From assembly GCF_000315795.1 (NCBI RefSeq), contig NZ_ANHY01000011.1, positions 1 through 64,000 on the forward strand: a stretch of DNA of 64,000 nucleotides, given 5' to 3'. Within the stretch, counting starts at the first letter, position 1. Each line of letters starts with the position of its first letter. The DNA comes from Caenispirillum salinarum AK4 (GTDB lineage: Bacteria > Pseudomonadota > Alphaproteobacteria > Rhodospirillales > Rhodospirillaceae). The translations under genes were made by a program, and so were the position numbers. The notes below the pieces were generated by a model, which was not told the origin of the DNA, did not search any database, and saw only the letters and a list, made by a program, of their open reading frames with translations. Of the stretch, positions 33,715-46,333 are shown piece after piece.

Positions 33715-36700
33715 ATGAGAGAGGCCCAAGGAGTCGCCGCGACGGTGGCCCGCGCCGCACTGACGGTCGGCGGCGTCGCCGCGATCGGGGGCGCCGGCCT
33801 GCTGGCGGTCGAGCCGGACGCGCTTCGGTGGCTGCCGACAAGCGTGCCGACGCTGCCCGGCGCCTCGGACCTCGCGGCCTTCGTCCTCCTCGGCCTGGCG
33901 ATGATCGCCCTCGCACTGGGCGGCCGGCGCATGGCCGTGTCTCTGTCGATCGCCGGGGTCCTGGCTGCGGCCGGCGGCGCGCTGGGGACGGATGATGTCC
34001 AGGCCCTCGGCCTGTTCCTCTTCGGGGTCAACGCCCTGGCGCTGGTTCTGCTGGGGCTGCCCGCCACGCACCTCTGGGCGCCGCTCTCGGCCCTTTTCAC
34101 ATCGATCCTTTCGACGACGGTCGCGGGCAAGCTGTTCCTGCGCGATGTGGTGACCGAAGGCGATGCCGACATCCTGCTGATGACCGTCAGCGGCGCCAGC
34201 CAGGGCGGCCACCTGATCCTGGCGGCCGGTGCACTGACGGCGGCCGTCGCGGCCTGCGCCGCCGGTCTCCGGACGCACCTGCAGCGCCGGGTGATCGCGT
34301 CGATCACGCTGTTCGCGCTGGTCGGCGCGGGCGGGTGGACCGTGCTGATGTGGGTGGACCATGACCGCGCCGTGAACGAAATCCAGAACCAGGCGCGCAA
34401 CGTCGCCCGCCTGCTGGACGAGCACGCACAGAGGTCGCTGGACCCGGTGCGGATCGTCCTGCAAAGGGTGAAGGAAACCGTTGATACCAAGGGGCTGGAG
34501 GCCGTCGCCGGTTCGCGCGAGCAGTGGGAGACGTTCCGCGCCCTGCGGACGGATCTGCCGCAACTCGCCAACATCGGCATCATCGACGCCGAGGGGACCA
34601 TGCGGCTGCTGACGACGCGCTTTCCCCTGGAACCCATCAGCTTCACCGACCGGGAATACTTCAAGGCCCACGCCAACGGCGCGCGCGAGCATTACGGCCA
34701 CCTCATCATCGCCCGAACGACGAGCGCGCCGGTCTCAACCTATTCCCTCCGGCTGGAGGACGACGAGGGGCGCTTCGCTGGCCTCGTCCTGGCGTCGCTG
34801 GAAGGCAACTACTTCCGGTCGTTCTACGAGTCCCTCGACCTTGGGCCTGAGGCCGCCCTCAGCCTGTTCCGGACCGACGGACGCCCGATCATCCGCAAGC
34901 CCCTGCCGCCCGACTTCCACACGGTGGACCTGAGCGACAACCCGCTGTTTGCCGAGTACCTGGATCAGGCACCCGCCGGCATCTTCGTCGGACGCTCGCC
35001 CATGGACGGGGCGGTGAAAATGGTCGCCTACCGCCGCCTGGAGAACGCGCCCCTGGTGGTGACGGCGGCCATCGACACCAGCGCGACCGTCGGCGCCTTC
35101 GAGGCGCGGATGCTGGCCGGCGCCCTGATCCTGCTGGGCGCGCTTCTCGGCCTCGCCCTCGTCGCCCACCTCCAGATCGCGGCTCAGCGCCGCGAGGCCG
35201 AGGCGCGGCGGGAGGCGGTGGAGAACCGGGATTTCACGAATTCCGTCCTCAACTCCATCGGCTCCCACGTCGCCATCCTCGACGGCACCGGCAAGCTTGT
35301 CTCCACCAACACGGCGTGGCAGCGCTTCGGCCAGTCCAACGACCTGGATCCGTCGCGCGGCAACGTCGGGTCCAACTACTTCGACGCCTGCCAAACCGGC
35401 GCATGGCGGAACGACGAGCAATGCACGACGGCACAGGCGGCCCTGGACGGCATCCAGTCGGTGCGCGACGGCCGCCTGCCCGAGTTCACCATGGATTACC
35501 CGTGCCACTCCCCGACCGAGCGCCGCTGGTTCAACATGCGCGTCACGCGGCTGGTCGGAACGTCCGACCACGTCGTGGTCAGCCACGAGAACGTGACGCG
35601 GCTCAAGCAGGCGGAGGTGGAACTGGCCGAGGCCAAGCAGGCGGCCGAGGCGGCCAGCCAGGCCAAGTCGGAATTCCTCGCCAACATGAGCCACGAAATC
35701 CGCACGCCGCTCAACGCCGTCATCGGCCTCAGCCACCTGCTGGCGCAGACCGACCAGACACAGTCGCAGCGGGATTTCACGCGCAAGATCCAGGTTTCGG
35801 GCAACGCGCTGCTCGCCATCGTCAACGACGTCCTCGACCTCGCCAAGATCGAGGCCGGGCGGCTGGAGCTTACGCCGGTGCCGTTCCGCCTGGACGGCAT
35901 CATCGACGACCTCCGGCTGGTGCTGTCGGCGGAGGCCCGGCAGAAGGGCCTCGACCTGCAATTCGACGTCGCGCCGGAGGTTCCGCTGGACCTGGTGGGC
36001 GACCGGACGCGCCTGCAGCAGGTGCTTTACAACCTGGTCGGCAACGGCATCAAGTTCACCCATGAAGGCCACGTCCACGTGCGCGTGGACCTGGAGTTCT
36101 ACCGCGCCCGGCAGGTCACCCTCGCGGTTACGGTGGAAGACAGCGGCATCGGGATCGCGCCCGAGCACATGAGTCGCCTGTTCCAGGCGTTCAGCCAAGC
36201 CGACACATCCGTCTCGCGCCGGTTCGGCGGCACGGGCCTGGGGCTCGTCATCTCCAGCCGCTTCGTCCAGGCCATGGGCGGGACCATCACCGCCGAGAGC
36301 CGCCCCGGCGCCGGCAGCACCTTCAGGTTCACCGTCCAGCTTGAGGAACACGAGGGCGAGATCGCCGACGGGCGCCCGGCCATGAGCAGCGGGTGCTCCC
36401 TGCTTGGCATGAGGGTCCTGGTCGTGGAGGACAATCCCGTCAACATGGAGGTGGCGCGGGAGGTTCTCTCGCAGTGCTGCGCCGCGCCCGTGGCGGCGGA
36501 CAGCGGCGAGGCCGCGCTCGACATGCTGACGTCCGGGCATTTGCCCATCGACGCCATCCTGATGGATGTCCAGATGCCCGGCATGGACGGCCTGGAAACC
36601 ACGCGCGCCATTCGGGCGCTTCCGAAGGTTTCCGACATCCCGATCATCGCCATGACCGCCCATGCCATGGCCTCGGACCGGGAGCGCTGCCTCGCGGCAG

Positions 36701-37452
36701 GCATGAACGACTACCTGTCGAAACCCCTCGACCCAAACGCCCTGCTCGACACCTTGCTGCGCTGGAGCGGGCGCGGCCGCGAGGGGCCGCCCCCTTCCCC
36801 CGAACCGCCGCCGCAAGCGGCCCCGACCCCGGAGACGGGCCCGGTCTTGCCGGTTTTGGACACCGAGCGCACCTTGCGCCGGCTGGGCGGCCGGCCGGAG
36901 GTCTACCGGCGCCTGCTCAAGAACCTCATGCCCACGGTCGACGACTGCCTGCGTCAGGCCGAGGCCGCATGGCGGGACTGCGCCATGAAGGACCTGGAGC
37001 GGGCCGCCCACACGCTGAAGGGGGCCGCGTCCAACCTGGGTGCCGCCGCGATGGCCGAGGCCGCCAAACGGCTTCAGTACGCGGCGGCGGCCGGAAATGC
37101 CTCGGCCAGCGCCGACCATCTGGACACAGTCCGCATGGCGCGCGACCCGCTCGCGCGGGCCGTCGCCGAAGAGAGCGGCCAGGAGGCCCCGCTGCCCGCT
37201 GCCGGGGCCTCCACCACGGACGCGGAAGACGGCGACCTTCTCGCCCGGATGGACAGGCTGGCGGCCCTGGTGGCGGAGCACGCCTTCGATGCCGTGGACG
37301 CCGTCGACCCCATGCGCGCAGGCCTTGAACATCAGTTCGGCAGGAAGCGCACGGACGCGCTGGCGGAGTTGATCGAGGCGCTTCGATTTGACGAGGCCGC
37401 CCAGGCCCTGAACGAGATGCGGCAAAGCCTGAAGGACAAACAGGACGCCTGA
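33715..37452 (+). CDS. Hybrid sensor histidine kinase (7TM-Cache-PAS-HisKA-HATPase-REC-HPt)
   Basis: A 1245-residue kinase. The N-terminus carries about six hydrophobic segments (12-30, 52-70, 73-92, 96-115, 122-142, 160-185), then a helix at 193-214, an extracytoplasmic Cache domain (220-455) and a helix at 463-487. PAS (about 505-630), HisKA with His660 (NMSHEIRTP), HATPase ([12 protein letters not shown] near 840), receiver with Asp951 and a C-terminal HPt with His1099 ([11 protein letters not shown]) follow. The last 75 residues form another helical module without the His, perhaps a degenerate HPt. It is divergent from the hemerythrin-GGDEF/hybrid kinase pair and can carry a complete phosphorelay alone. 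The signal is unknown. Confidence 0.9.
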   Translation: MREAQGVAATVARAALTVGGVAAIGGAGLLAVEPDALRWLPTSVPTLPGASDLAAFVLLGLAMIALALGGRRMAVSLSIAGVLAAAGGALGTDDVQALGLFLFGVNALALVLLGLPATHLWAPLSALFTSILSTTVAGKLFLRDVVTEGDADILLMTVSGASQGGHLILAAGALTAAVAACAAGLRTHLQRRVIASITLFALVGAGGWTVLMWVDHDRAVNEIQNQARNVARLLDEHAQRSLDPVRIVLQRVKETVDTKGLEAVAGSREQWETFRALRTDLPQLANIGIIDAEGTMRLLTTRFPLEPISFTDREYFKAHANGAREHYGHLIIARTTSAPVSTYSLRLEDDEGRFAGLVLASLEGNYFRSFYESLDLGPEAALSLFRTDGRPIIRKPLPPDFHTVDLSDNPLFAEYLDQAPAGIFVGRSPMDGAVKMVAYRRLENAPLVVTAAIDTSATVGAFEARMLAGALILLGALLGLALVAHLQIAAQRREAEARREAVENRDFTNSVLNSIGSHVAILDGTGKLVSTNTAWQRFGQSNDLDPSRGNVGSNYFDACQTGAWRNDEQCTTAQAALDGIQSVRDGRLPEFTMDYPCHSPTERRWFNMRVTRLVGTSDHVVVSHENVTRLKQAEVELAEAKQAAEAASQAKSEFLANMSHEIRTPLNAVIGLSHLLAQTDQTQSQRDFTRKIQVSGNALLAIVNDVLDLAKIEAGRLELTPVPFRLDGIIDDLRLVLSAEARQKGLDLQFDVAPEVPLDLVGDRTRLQQVLYNLVGNGIKFTHEGHVHVRVDLEFYRARQVTLAVTVEDSGIGIAPEHMSRLFQAFSQADTSVSRRFGGTGLGLVISSRFVQAMGGTITAESRPGAGSTFRFTVQLEEHEGEIADGRPAMSSGCSLLGMRVLVVEDNPVNMEVAREVLSQCCAAPVAADSGEAALDMLTSGHLPIDAILMDVQMPGMDGLETTRAIRALPKVSDIPIIAMTAHAMASDRERCLAAGMNDYLSKPLDPNALLDTLLRWSGRGREGPPPSPEPPPQAAPTPETGPVLPVLDTERTLRRLGGRPEVYRRLLKNLMPTVDDCLRQAEAAWRDCAMKDLERAAHTLKGAASNLGAAAMAEAAKRLQYAAAAGNASASADHLDTVRMARDPLARAVAEESGQEAPLPAAGASTTDAEDGDLLARMDRLAALVAEHAFDAVDAVDPMRAGLEHQFGRKRTDALAELIEALRFDEAAQALNEMRQSLKDKQDA

Positions 37453-37830
37453 GTGGGTGCCAGGTTCAGGTGCCGCCCGGAAGCTCTGGGGGATGGTCGA
37501 CCGAACCGGAGCCCCGACGAAGACCTTGAGGAGGCCGCTTCAGCTCTGGACGCCATCGGGGCCGCACATGCCCCAACCGCGTCGGAGATCGCTCAATTCC
37601 TGGCAGAGGCGAAACAGACACCCGGCCCAGACGGTGCGCCGCCTGCGTTCCGCCGCGCATGACGTAACACCACGCGCTGCCCGGTTCCGCAAAGGCGTTG
37701 CCAACGGGGCTGATCCCGTTCTCGCGTCTGGCGGATCAGGCTGACGCGCCATATATCGCGTGCGTTTCCCGACGCCGCCGGCCCGCCGGCGGCCGCCGCG
37801 CCGGCGCGCGGCCGGTACGCGAGGATATTC
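37453..37830. other. Gene-free stretch before macA
   Basis: This 378-base spacer separates the large kinase from the export operon. Its open frames (for example a GTG frame at 37453-37662) are low-complexity, lack ribosome sites and match nothing I know. The promoter for macA should lie here; none is obvious. Confidence 0.5.
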
Positions 37831-38930
37831 ATGAGGAAGAAGACGACCATCCTGGGCGGCCTCGCCGCGCTCGGCATTCTCTCGGGCGCCGGCTGGTGGT
37901 ACCACGGCGTCGAGGCGCGCACCGACGCTCCGCCTCAAACCGTGGCGGTGGAAGTGGGCGACCTGGAAACCACCGTCACCGCGCTCGGCAAGGTGGAGCC
38001 GCTGGAGGCGGTGGACGTCGGGTCGCAGATATCGGGGCAGGTGGAGGCGATCCATGTCGCGCCCGGCGACCGGGTGCGCGAGGGCGACCTGCTGGTGGAG
38101 ATCGACCCCACCGTCTATGAGGCGCAGGTCGCGGCCAACGCGGCCACTTTGCGCGGGTTGGAAGCGCGGCTGGTGGAGCAGAAGGCCATGCTCGACCTGG
38201 CCGACCGCACCCATACCCGCAACGAAAAACTCCTCGCCGCCCGCGCCGTCAGCCGCGAGGAACTGGACCGCAGCGCCGCCGAGGCCGAAGCCGCCAGGGC
38301 GCGGCTGGCCGTACTGGAGGCCGACATCGAAAAGGCGCGCTCCAGCCTGCAGGCAGACGAGGCGAACCTGGGCTACACCCGTATCTCCGCCCCCATGGAC
38401 GGCACCGTCATGGCGCTGGAGGTGCGCGAGGGGCAGACAATCAGCGCCCGCCAGGCCACGCCCGTCATCCTGAAGCTGGCGGACCTGGACACCATGACCG
38501 TGAAGGCGCAGGTCTCCGAGGCCGACGTGGGCAAGCTGCGCGTCGGCATGGAGGCCTGGTTCACCACGCTCGGCGCGCCCGAGCGGCGGTGGGAGGGCAG
38601 CCTGCGCCAGATCCTCCCGACCCCCAAGGTAATCAACGACGTGGTTCTCTACCACGCGCTGTTCGATGTGGAGAACACCGACCGCAGCCTGCTGCCGCAG
38701 ATGACGGCGCAGGTGTTCTTCGTGCTCGACCGGGTGGAGGACGCGCCGCTGGTGCCCGTCTCGGCCCTGCGCCCGACGGAGGAGCCGGGGCGCTTCACCG
38801 TGCGCGTGATGAACGGCGAGAGTGCTCAAACCCGCACCGTCACCGTTGCCCTTCAGGACCGCGTGCAGGCCGCCGTGACCGAGGGCCTGGAGCCCGGCGA
38901 ACGCGTCGTCGCCGGCGGGAGCATGGGCTC

Positions 38931-38934
<4 letters not shown>
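37831..38934 (+). CDS. macA: MacA-type periplasmic adaptor (membrane fusion protein)
   Basis: A 367-residue adaptor. One N-terminal helix (about residues 8-25) is followed by the lipoyl half-motif [20 protein letters not shown], a coiled-coil hairpin (about 95-180), the second lipoyl half [20 protein letters not shown], then beta-barrel and membrane-proximal domains. It bridges MacB and an outer-membrane factor, both encoded downstream. The stop overlaps the macB start by 4 bases. Cargo (macrolide-like toxin, lipid, peptide) cannot be told from sequence. Confidence 0.88.
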
Positions 38935-40883
<1,949 letters not shown>

Positions 40884-40897
40884 CCCACGGTTCCGCC

Positions 40898-42319
40898 ATG
40901 AAGATGCATCGCCGCCTCGCCACCGCCGCCGCCCTCAGTCTGGCCCTGGGCGCCTGCGCCACGGCCATGCCCGCCCCGGAAACGACGGCACCCGCCGTTC
41001 CCCGGACCTGGACCAACGGCGCCCTGGCGGGCGCGGCCGAGCCGGCCGCCGCGCGCGCCGTGCCCGACCGCTGGTGGGAGACCTACGGCGCCGTCGGCCT
41101 GGCAGACCTGATCGCGCGGGCGGAGCGCAACAACGCCGACCTCGCCGCCAGCCGCCAGCGCATCGCGCAGGCCCGCGCCCAGGCCCGTGCGGCAGGGGCC
41201 GGGCTGCTGCCGACGCTGAACACCTCGGGCGGCGCCTCCCGCAGCGCGCCCGGAGAGGGCCGGGGCTCCAACAGCTTCCGCGGAGCCTTCGACGCATCCT
41301 ATGAGGTGGATTTTTGGGGCGGAAACCGGGCGCGCGCCGAGGCCGCCGAGGCCAGCGCGGCAGGCGTCCGGTACGACCAGGACGCGGCCGTCCTCAGCCT
41401 GCGGGCGGAAGTGGCGCGAACCTACTTCCAGCTTCTCAACCTGAACGACCGCCTCGCCAACGCCCGGCGCATCCTGACCATCGCCGAGGACGTGCTCGGG
41501 CTGGTGGAGACCCAGGAAAGCCTCGGCGCCGCCTCGGGGCTTGAGGTCTCGCGCCAGCGTGGTGCGGTGGCGTCGCTGCGCGCCAACATCCCGTCCCTGG
41601 AACAGAGCCGGGCAGAAACGTTGAACGCGCTCGCCCTGCTGCTGGGCACCACCCCCGGGGCGGTCATCCTGCGGGCGGACACGCTGGACGACGTGCACCT
41701 GCCGGCAGTGACGCCGGGCCTGCCGTCGGACCTGCTGCTGCGCCGACCCGACCTGCGGGCGGCGGAAGCCTCCATGACCGCCGCCGATGCCGACCTGCGC
41801 GCCGCCCGGGCGGCCATGCTGCCGTCAATCCGGCTGACCGGCGGCGGCGGGTTCACCAGCGCCGAACTGTCGTCGCTGTTCTCTCCGGCGGGCTTCCTGG
41901 CGAACCTGGCGAGCGGCGTCGCGGCGCCACTGTTCGACGGCGGGCGCCTCGCCGCCCAGCGCGATGCCGCCACCGCCGCCGGGGCCGCGGCTGCGGAAGC
42001 CTATCGCGGCGCCGTGCTTTCCGCCTTCCGCGACGTGGAGGACGCCCTGGCGGCGACGTCCCATCTGGCCGACGTCGAAACGGCGCGCCGCGAGGCGTTC
42101 GAGGAGGCGGAGCAGTCCTACCGCATTGCCGAGGCCCGCTATCGGGCGGGCCGGACGGACTTCCTGGACCTGCTCGACGCCCAGCGCACGCTGTTCCAGC
42201 AGGAAGACCAACTGGAGCAGGTCCGCCTGGCGCGCCTGAACGCCTCGGTGGCGCTCTACAAGGCGCTCGGCGGCGGATGGTGCGAGGGCGGCAACTGCGG
42301 CGGCCACCGGGTCGCTTGA
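40898..42319 (+). CDS. Outer-membrane efflux lipoprotein (TolC/NodT family)
   Basis: A 473-residue outer-membrane factor. The lipobox LGAC places the lipidated cysteine at residue 20. Two OEP repeats follow, with the family stretches DRWWETYG, ADLAASRQRIAQARAQARAA, and LLRRPDLRAAEASMTAADAD with PSIRLTGGGGF. It completes the tripartite MacA-MacB-OMF exporter. It begins 14 bases after macB. Its TGA overlaps the ATG of the next gene (TGATG), linking this operon to the polysaccharide-type genes that follow. Confidence 0.9.
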   Translation: MKMHRRLATAAALSLALGACATAMPAPETTAPAVPRTWTNGALAGAAEPAAARAVPDRWWETYGAVGLADLIARAERNNADLAASRQRIAQARAQARAAGAGLLPTLNTSGGASRSAPGEGRGSNSFRGAFDASYEVDFWGGNRARAEAAEASAAGVRYDQDAAVLSLRAEVARTYFQLLNLNDRLANARRILTIAEDVLGLVETQESLGAASGLEVSRQRGAVASLRANIPSLEQSRAETLNALALLLGTTPGAVILRADTLDDVHLPAVTPGLPSDLLLRRPDLRAAEASMTAADADLRAARAAMLPSIRLTGGGGFTSAELSSLFSPAGFLANLASGVAAPLFDGGRLAAQRDAATAAGAAAAEAYRGAVLSAFRDVEDALAATSHLADVETARREAFEEAEQSYRIAEARYRAGRTDFLDLLDAQRTLFQQEDQLEQVRLARLNASVALYKALGGGWCEGGNCGGHRVA

Positions 42320-43602
42320 TGGTGGGGCGCCTGCATGGGGCGGCGCGCCCGTCCGCAACTCCACCCGAAGCGCCCGCCCGCCGGGTGCTTGTCGTTGTTC
42401 ATCTGGCACTGGCCGCTTTGATGACGTTTGCACAACACGCCGCCGCCGGTGCCGATACCGCCGGTTGGCGGCACCCTCTGCCTGCCGCCCTGGAACCGGT
42501 TTCCGAGCTTGACGGCGTGGTCCTGGTCGGCCGCACCGTCGATGGCCGATTCCAGGTTTCCGAGATCGAGCCTCTGCACGACCGCCGGACCGGCGCGGCG
42601 CCGTCGCCCGAGGCCGAGGCCCAGGAGCCATCCCCCGGGGAGACTCCGCCTTTCGCGGACCGCCGCCGATCCGCCTGGACATGGGCGCCCGAGGCCTGGC
42701 AAGGCGACGCAGGAGTGTCGTTGCTGGAACGCGCCGCGCGGATTGGGGTGGAGACCCTTTTCGTCACGGTGCCCCTTGACGCCGCCGGCGACGCGGTGGC
42801 CGCGCCGGACGCACTGGCTGCGTTCCTCGGCGAGGCGACGCGGGCCGGCATCGCGGTCTGGGCCGTATCCGGCGATCCCGCAGCCGTTCTTCCAAAGGAA
42901 GAGGACGCATGGCGCGCCCGCGCCGCCGCCTACGCGGCCTACCAGGCGGCCGCCGCTCCCGGCTCGCGGCTCGCAGGGCTGCAGTACGACATCGAGCCCT
43001 ATCTGCTGCCGGCTTATGCCCGGGACCCGGCGCGCTGGAACACCCGCCTCCTTGACCTGTTCGCGGCCCTGAAGGCCGAAGCCCCGTCCCTGCCCCTGGA
43101 CGCCGTCGTGCCCTTCTGGCTGCTCGACGGGCCGACGGAGCCGGGAACGGCGGACCTGCCGACGCGCCTGGCCGGGCTGGCCGACGTGGTGACGGTGATG
43201 GCCTACCGTACCGATGCCGATCTGGTGGCCGACCTGATGCGTCCCTGGCTGGCCTGGGGCGGCAGGACGGGCACGCCGGTGCGCGCGGCCCTGGAGGCGG
43301 GGCCCCTTCCCGACGAGGAGGCCCGCGTCTACCGTCCGGCACCGGACGGGCCGTTGCGGATCACGCCTTACGAGGGCGGTGCGGTCCTCGAAATGCTTTC
43401 GGACCCGGCGCCGGCGACGGCTGGGCGGGCCTTCGCACTGAGCCATGTTGTGCCGCGCCCCGCCGAACGGTTGACCTTTCACGGCCGTATGGATGATATG
43501 ATCATCATAATGGACGTCCTGATGGAACGCCTCGCGCCCTGGCCTGCCTTTGCCGGACTGGCGTTGCACGGCGTCGCCGCCCTGGAGGGTCACCCGCAAT
43601 GA
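42319..43602 (+). CDS. Secreted TIM-barrel glycosidase-like protein
   Basis: A 427-residue protein. The start at ATG 42319 overlaps the previous stop. A hydrophobic segment (about residues 23-45, VLVVVHLALAALMTFAQHAA) looks like a signal peptide or anchor. The rest resembles a GH18/GH-like barrel: FVTVPLDAAGD, GIAVWAVSGDP, then LQYDIEPYLLPAY (about 223-235), whose Asp and Glu lie where such enzymes place catalytic acids, and VVTVMAYRTDAD. It heads a run of exopolysaccharide-type genes, and a hydrolase that trims or releases the polymer would fit. The exact family and substrate are not recognised. Confidence 0.65.
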   Translation: MVGRLHGAARPSATPPEAPARRVLVVVHLALAALMTFAQHAAAGADTAGWRHPLPAALEPVSELDGVVLVGRTVDGRFQVSEIEPLHDRRTGAAPSPEAEAQEPSPGETPPFADRRRSAWTWAPEAWQGDAGVSLLERAARIGVETLFVTVPLDAAGDAVAAPDALAAFLGEATRAGIAVWAVSGDPAAVLPKEEDAWRARAAAYAAYQAAAAPGSRLAGLQYDIEPYLLPAYARDPARWNTRLLDLFAALKAEAPSLPLDAVVPFWLLDGPTEPGTADLPTRLAGLADVVTVMAYRTDADLVADLMRPWLAWGGRTGTPVRAALEAGPLPDEEARVYRPAPDGPLRITPYEGGAVLEMLSDPAPATAGRAFALSHVVPRPAERLTFHGRMDDMIIIMDVLMERLAPWPAFAGLALHGVAALEGHPQ

Positions 43603-44000
43603 CCGCCGCATCCGCCACCCGAATCCTGGTCGCCGAGGACGACGATCTTCTGGCGGAGCTGATCGTCTTCAAGCTCTCGCGCGAAGGGTTCGCCGTGGAC
43701 CAGGTCGCCGACGGCGAAGACGCCCTGGCAATGATCCGGGAACGGCGGCCCGACGCAGTGCTGCTCGACGGCATGCTGCCCGGCATGGACGGCTTCGACG
43801 TTCTGCGCAGCCTGAAGGAAGACCCGGAGACGCGCGGCATCCCCGTCATGATGCTCACGGGCCGGCGGCTGGAAAAGGACGTGGTCAGCGGGCTGCAACT
43901 CGGCGCCGACGAATACCTGGTCAAGCCCTTCATGCTGGAGGAACTGATGACCCGCCTGCGCCGCCTGCTGCCGCCGAGCGCCCGCGAGGCCCTCGCATGA
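43599..44000 (+). CDS. Single-domain response regulator
   Basis: A 133-residue receiver with no output domain. Acidic pocket EDDD (residues 13-16), phosphoacceptor Asp57 in AVLLDGMLPGMDG, Thr87 in MMLTG and Lys109 in YLVKPF are all present. It overlaps both neighbours by 4 bases, so it is made together with the TIM-barrel and YaiO-type proteins. It probably relays phosphorylation to a partner controlling polymer synthesis. No cognate kinase is adjacent. Confidence 0.88.
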   Translation: MTAASATRILVAEDDDLLAELIVFKLSREGFAVDQVADGEDALAMIRERRPDAVLLDGMLPGMDGFDVLRSLKEDPETRGIPVMMLTGRRLEKDVVSGLQLGADEYLVKPFMLEELMTRLRRLLPPSAREALA

Positions 44001-45256
44001 CGGTCCGGGCGCCGGCGGTCCTGCTGCTCGCGGCCCTTGCGGTGCGGCCCTCCGTCGGCCTGGCACAGGACGCGCCGCCCGTGGAGACGCTTCTCGAACA
44101 GGCGGAAGATGCCCGCGCGGCCGGTGATTTCGCGGCCGCCGAGACCGCCCTGCGCGCCGCCGCCGACCGCCGCCCCGGCAATGCCGCGATCCTGCGCCGC
44201 CTGGGCATGGCGCTGGCGTTCCAGGAGCGGTTCGACGCCGCCGAGGCCGTCTTGCGCCGGGCGCGCGCCATTGCTCCCGACGACGGCGACGTCGCGCTGG
44301 CCCTGGCGCGCGTGCTGGCCTGGACGGAGCGCCATGCAGCCGCCGCCAGCCTGGTGGAGGAGGAACTGGCACGGCGCCCGGACAGCGTGGAGGCCCTGAC
44401 CCTGCGCGGCCGGATCGAATACTACCGCGGCCGGCCGGCGGCGGCCCTCGGCTGGTACGACCGCGCCCTGACCCGGTCGCCGGACGATGCCGGGCTTCAA
44501 CGCGCGCGCGCCGATGCGGTGGCGGCGATCGGGACGCAGGAGACCGCCCGCCCTTGGCGCGTCGACTTCGCGACGACCTTCGGCGCCTTCGACGACCCGG
44601 CGCGGGAGGACTGGCGGCAGTGGGTTCTCGCGGCGGGCCGGCCGATCGGCGAGCATTCCAGCGTCTTCGCCCGCGCCACCGTGGCGCACCGCTACGGGCT
44701 GACCGACACGCAGATCACCGTCGGGGGCGGCCATCGGCTGTCGGAGCGCTGGACCCTCACTGCCGAGGCCGGTGTGACGCCCGAGGCCGACTTCCTGCCC
44801 CGCGCCGAGGTTGCCGGCGGGGTTTCCGTCGTCGCGCGGCCCTCGGACGGCGCCGTCGGCGACACCGTGCTCGGGCTGGACGGGCGGTTCCGGTCCTACG
44901 CCGACACCGACGTCGTCACGCTTGCGCCGGTCCTGACCCAGTACCTGTCCGGCGACCGCCTGTGGGTCACCGGGCATTGGATCAACACCTGGGACGGCGG
45001 CGACCGCCGCGCCGGCTGGCGCGCCCGGTTGGACTGGCGCCCGCTGGAGGACCTGCACCTGCACGCCGGCTACGCCGACGCCGCGGAGACCGAGCGCGGC
45101 CGGACGGCCGACACCACGACCGTCTTCGGCGGCTTCTCGGTGACCGTGACGCCGGCCGTGGCCTTCACCCTGGGGCTTGCGCGCGAGGAACGGGACGGAG
45201 CGCGCAGCGACACGCGCCGCACCGACCTGACCGGCGGCCTGACCGTACGTTTCTGA
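43997..45256 (+). CDS. TPR plus YaiO-type outer-membrane beta-barrel protein
   Basis: A 419-residue secreted protein: signal peptide (about 1-23, ...SVGLAQ), tetratricopeptide repeats at about 27-175 (AEDARAAGDFAAAETALRAA and similar), then a beta-barrel of about 240 residues. The barrel has alternating aromatic strands and ends DLTGGLTVRF with a C-terminal Phe, the outer-membrane sorting signal. This TPR-barrel arrangement is that of YaiO and recalls PgaA and AlgK/AlgE, which scaffold and export polysaccharides. It is the likely exit port for the polymer made by the GT2 enzymes of the locus. Confidence 0.78.
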   Translation: MTVRAPAVLLLAALAVRPSVGLAQDAPPVETLLEQAEDARAAGDFAAAETALRAAADRRPGNAAILRRLGMALAFQERFDAAEAVLRRARAIAPDDGDVALALARVLAWTERHAAAASLVEEELARRPDSVEALTLRGRIEYYRGRPAAALGWYDRALTRSPDDAGLQRARADAVAAIGTQETARPWRVDFATTFGAFDDPAREDWRQWVLAAGRPIGEHSSVFARATVAHRYGLTDTQITVGGGHRLSERWTLTAEAGVTPEADFLPRAEVAGGVSVVARPSDGAVGDTVLGLDGRFRSYADTDVVTLAPVLTQYLSGDRLWVTGHWINTWDGGDRRAGWRARLDWRPLEDLHLHAGYADAAETERGRTADTTTVFGGFSVTVTPAVAFTLGLAREERDGARSDTRRTDLTGGLTVRF

Positions 45257-45268
45257 CGGGCCGGGCGC

Positions 45269-46333
45269 ATGCTGCAGGCCATCTGGTGGACCGCGCTCGC
45301 CCTTGCCGGCGCCTCCCTTCTCATCATGCTCATGCTGATCCTGCGCCGGCTGATCGTGCAGCGGGGACAACGGCGGCGGCTCCAGCGGGCGGAGGCCCTG
45401 AAGGCACGCCTGTTCGACTGGATCGAACGGACGGACGACGGCGCCGCGCCGACCGCGGCCGAAGCCTTTCCGGTCGACGATCGGGATGCGCGGATTCTCA
45501 TGGACCAGGGCCACCGGCTGCTCAACACGCTGCGCGGCGCCGCGGCGGAGCGCATCGTGACCCTGCTGCATGCGGTCGGCGCGGTCGAGTCGGAATGCCT
45601 GCGCCTGTCCGCCGGAAAGGCCGCCGAACGGCGCACGGCCGCCACGGCCCTGCGCTGGTTTGCCGCCGATGATGCCGCCGTCCACGCCGCCCTGTGCTGC
45701 GCCATGACCGAAGACCCCGACGGCGCCGTCCGCCTGGCCGCCGCTCAGGCCCTGACGGATGCCGGTCGCGCCCCCGACGTCGATGCCGCCGTCAGTGCCA
45801 TGTGGACACGCCAGGACGTTCCCGGCCGGGGGCTGCAGGACCTGTTCCGCGACCTGGCGGCCCAGGCGCCCGATCAGGCGCGCGCCGCGCTTGCGGCGGC
45901 CGCAGAGGCGCGGCTGCGCGTGGTGCTGATCGATGCCCTGGGCCACGCCCGCGCCATCGGCGCCGTCCCCGACCTGACGGCGGCCGCCGTTCACGCGGCC
46001 GAGTTGAACGAACGGGCCGCCGCGCTGCGGGCGCTTGCCGCTATCGGCCACCCGCGCGCCCATGATGCCGTCGCGGCCGGCCTGTCCGATCCCGCCTGGG
46101 AGGTCCGGGCGCAGGCGGCTCTGGGCGTGATGCGCATCGGGCTGTCCGACCTGGCGCCGCGCCTGCCGCCGCTGCTGGACGATCCGCAGTGGTGGGTGCG
46201 ATTCCGGGCCGCCCAGGCGCTGGCCGCCGGCGGGCCGGAGGGGCGCGCGGCGCTGGAGACGGCGGCGGCCTCGGACGGCGCCGGGCGTACTGCGCGCGTC
46301 GCTCAACTCGTCCTGGCGGAGGCGGCGCGATGA
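45269..46333 (+). CDS. Membrane-anchored HEAT-repeat protein
   Basis: A 354-residue protein. One N-terminal helix (about residues 5-26, WTALALAGASLLIMLMLIL) anchors a mostly alpha-helical domain. HEAT-like repeats are visible from about residue 110: AATALRWFAADDAAVHAAL, MTEDPDGAVRLAAAQALTD, ALGHARAIGAVPDL, AALRALAAIGHPRAHDAV, DPAWEVRAQAALGVMRIGL, QWWVRFRAAQALAAGGPEG. A protein-protein scaffold is expected. It overlaps the GT2 gene by 4 bases and may organise the synthase complex. No enzymatic motif. Confidence 0.8.
   Translation: MLQAIWWTALALAGASLLIMLMLILRRLIVQRGQRRRLQRAEALKARLFDWIERTDDGAAPTAAEAFPVDDRDARILMDQGHRLLNTLRGAAAERIVTLLHAVGAVESECLRLSAGKAAERRTAATALRWFAADDAAVHAALCCAMTEDPDGAVRLAAAQALTDAGRAPDVDAAVSAMWTRQDVPGRGLQDLFRDLAAQAPDQARAALAAAAEARLRVVLIDALGHARAIGAVPDLTAAAVHAAELNERAAALRALAAIGHPRAHDAVAAGLSDPAWEVRAQAALGVMRIGLSDLAPRLPPLLDDPQWWVRFRAAQALAAGGPEGRAALETAAASDGAGRTARVAQLVLAEAAR

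Noticed and set aside
37453-37662. GTG frame directly after the large kinase gene
   Set aside because: GTG start without ribosome site, disordered composition; treated as spacer.
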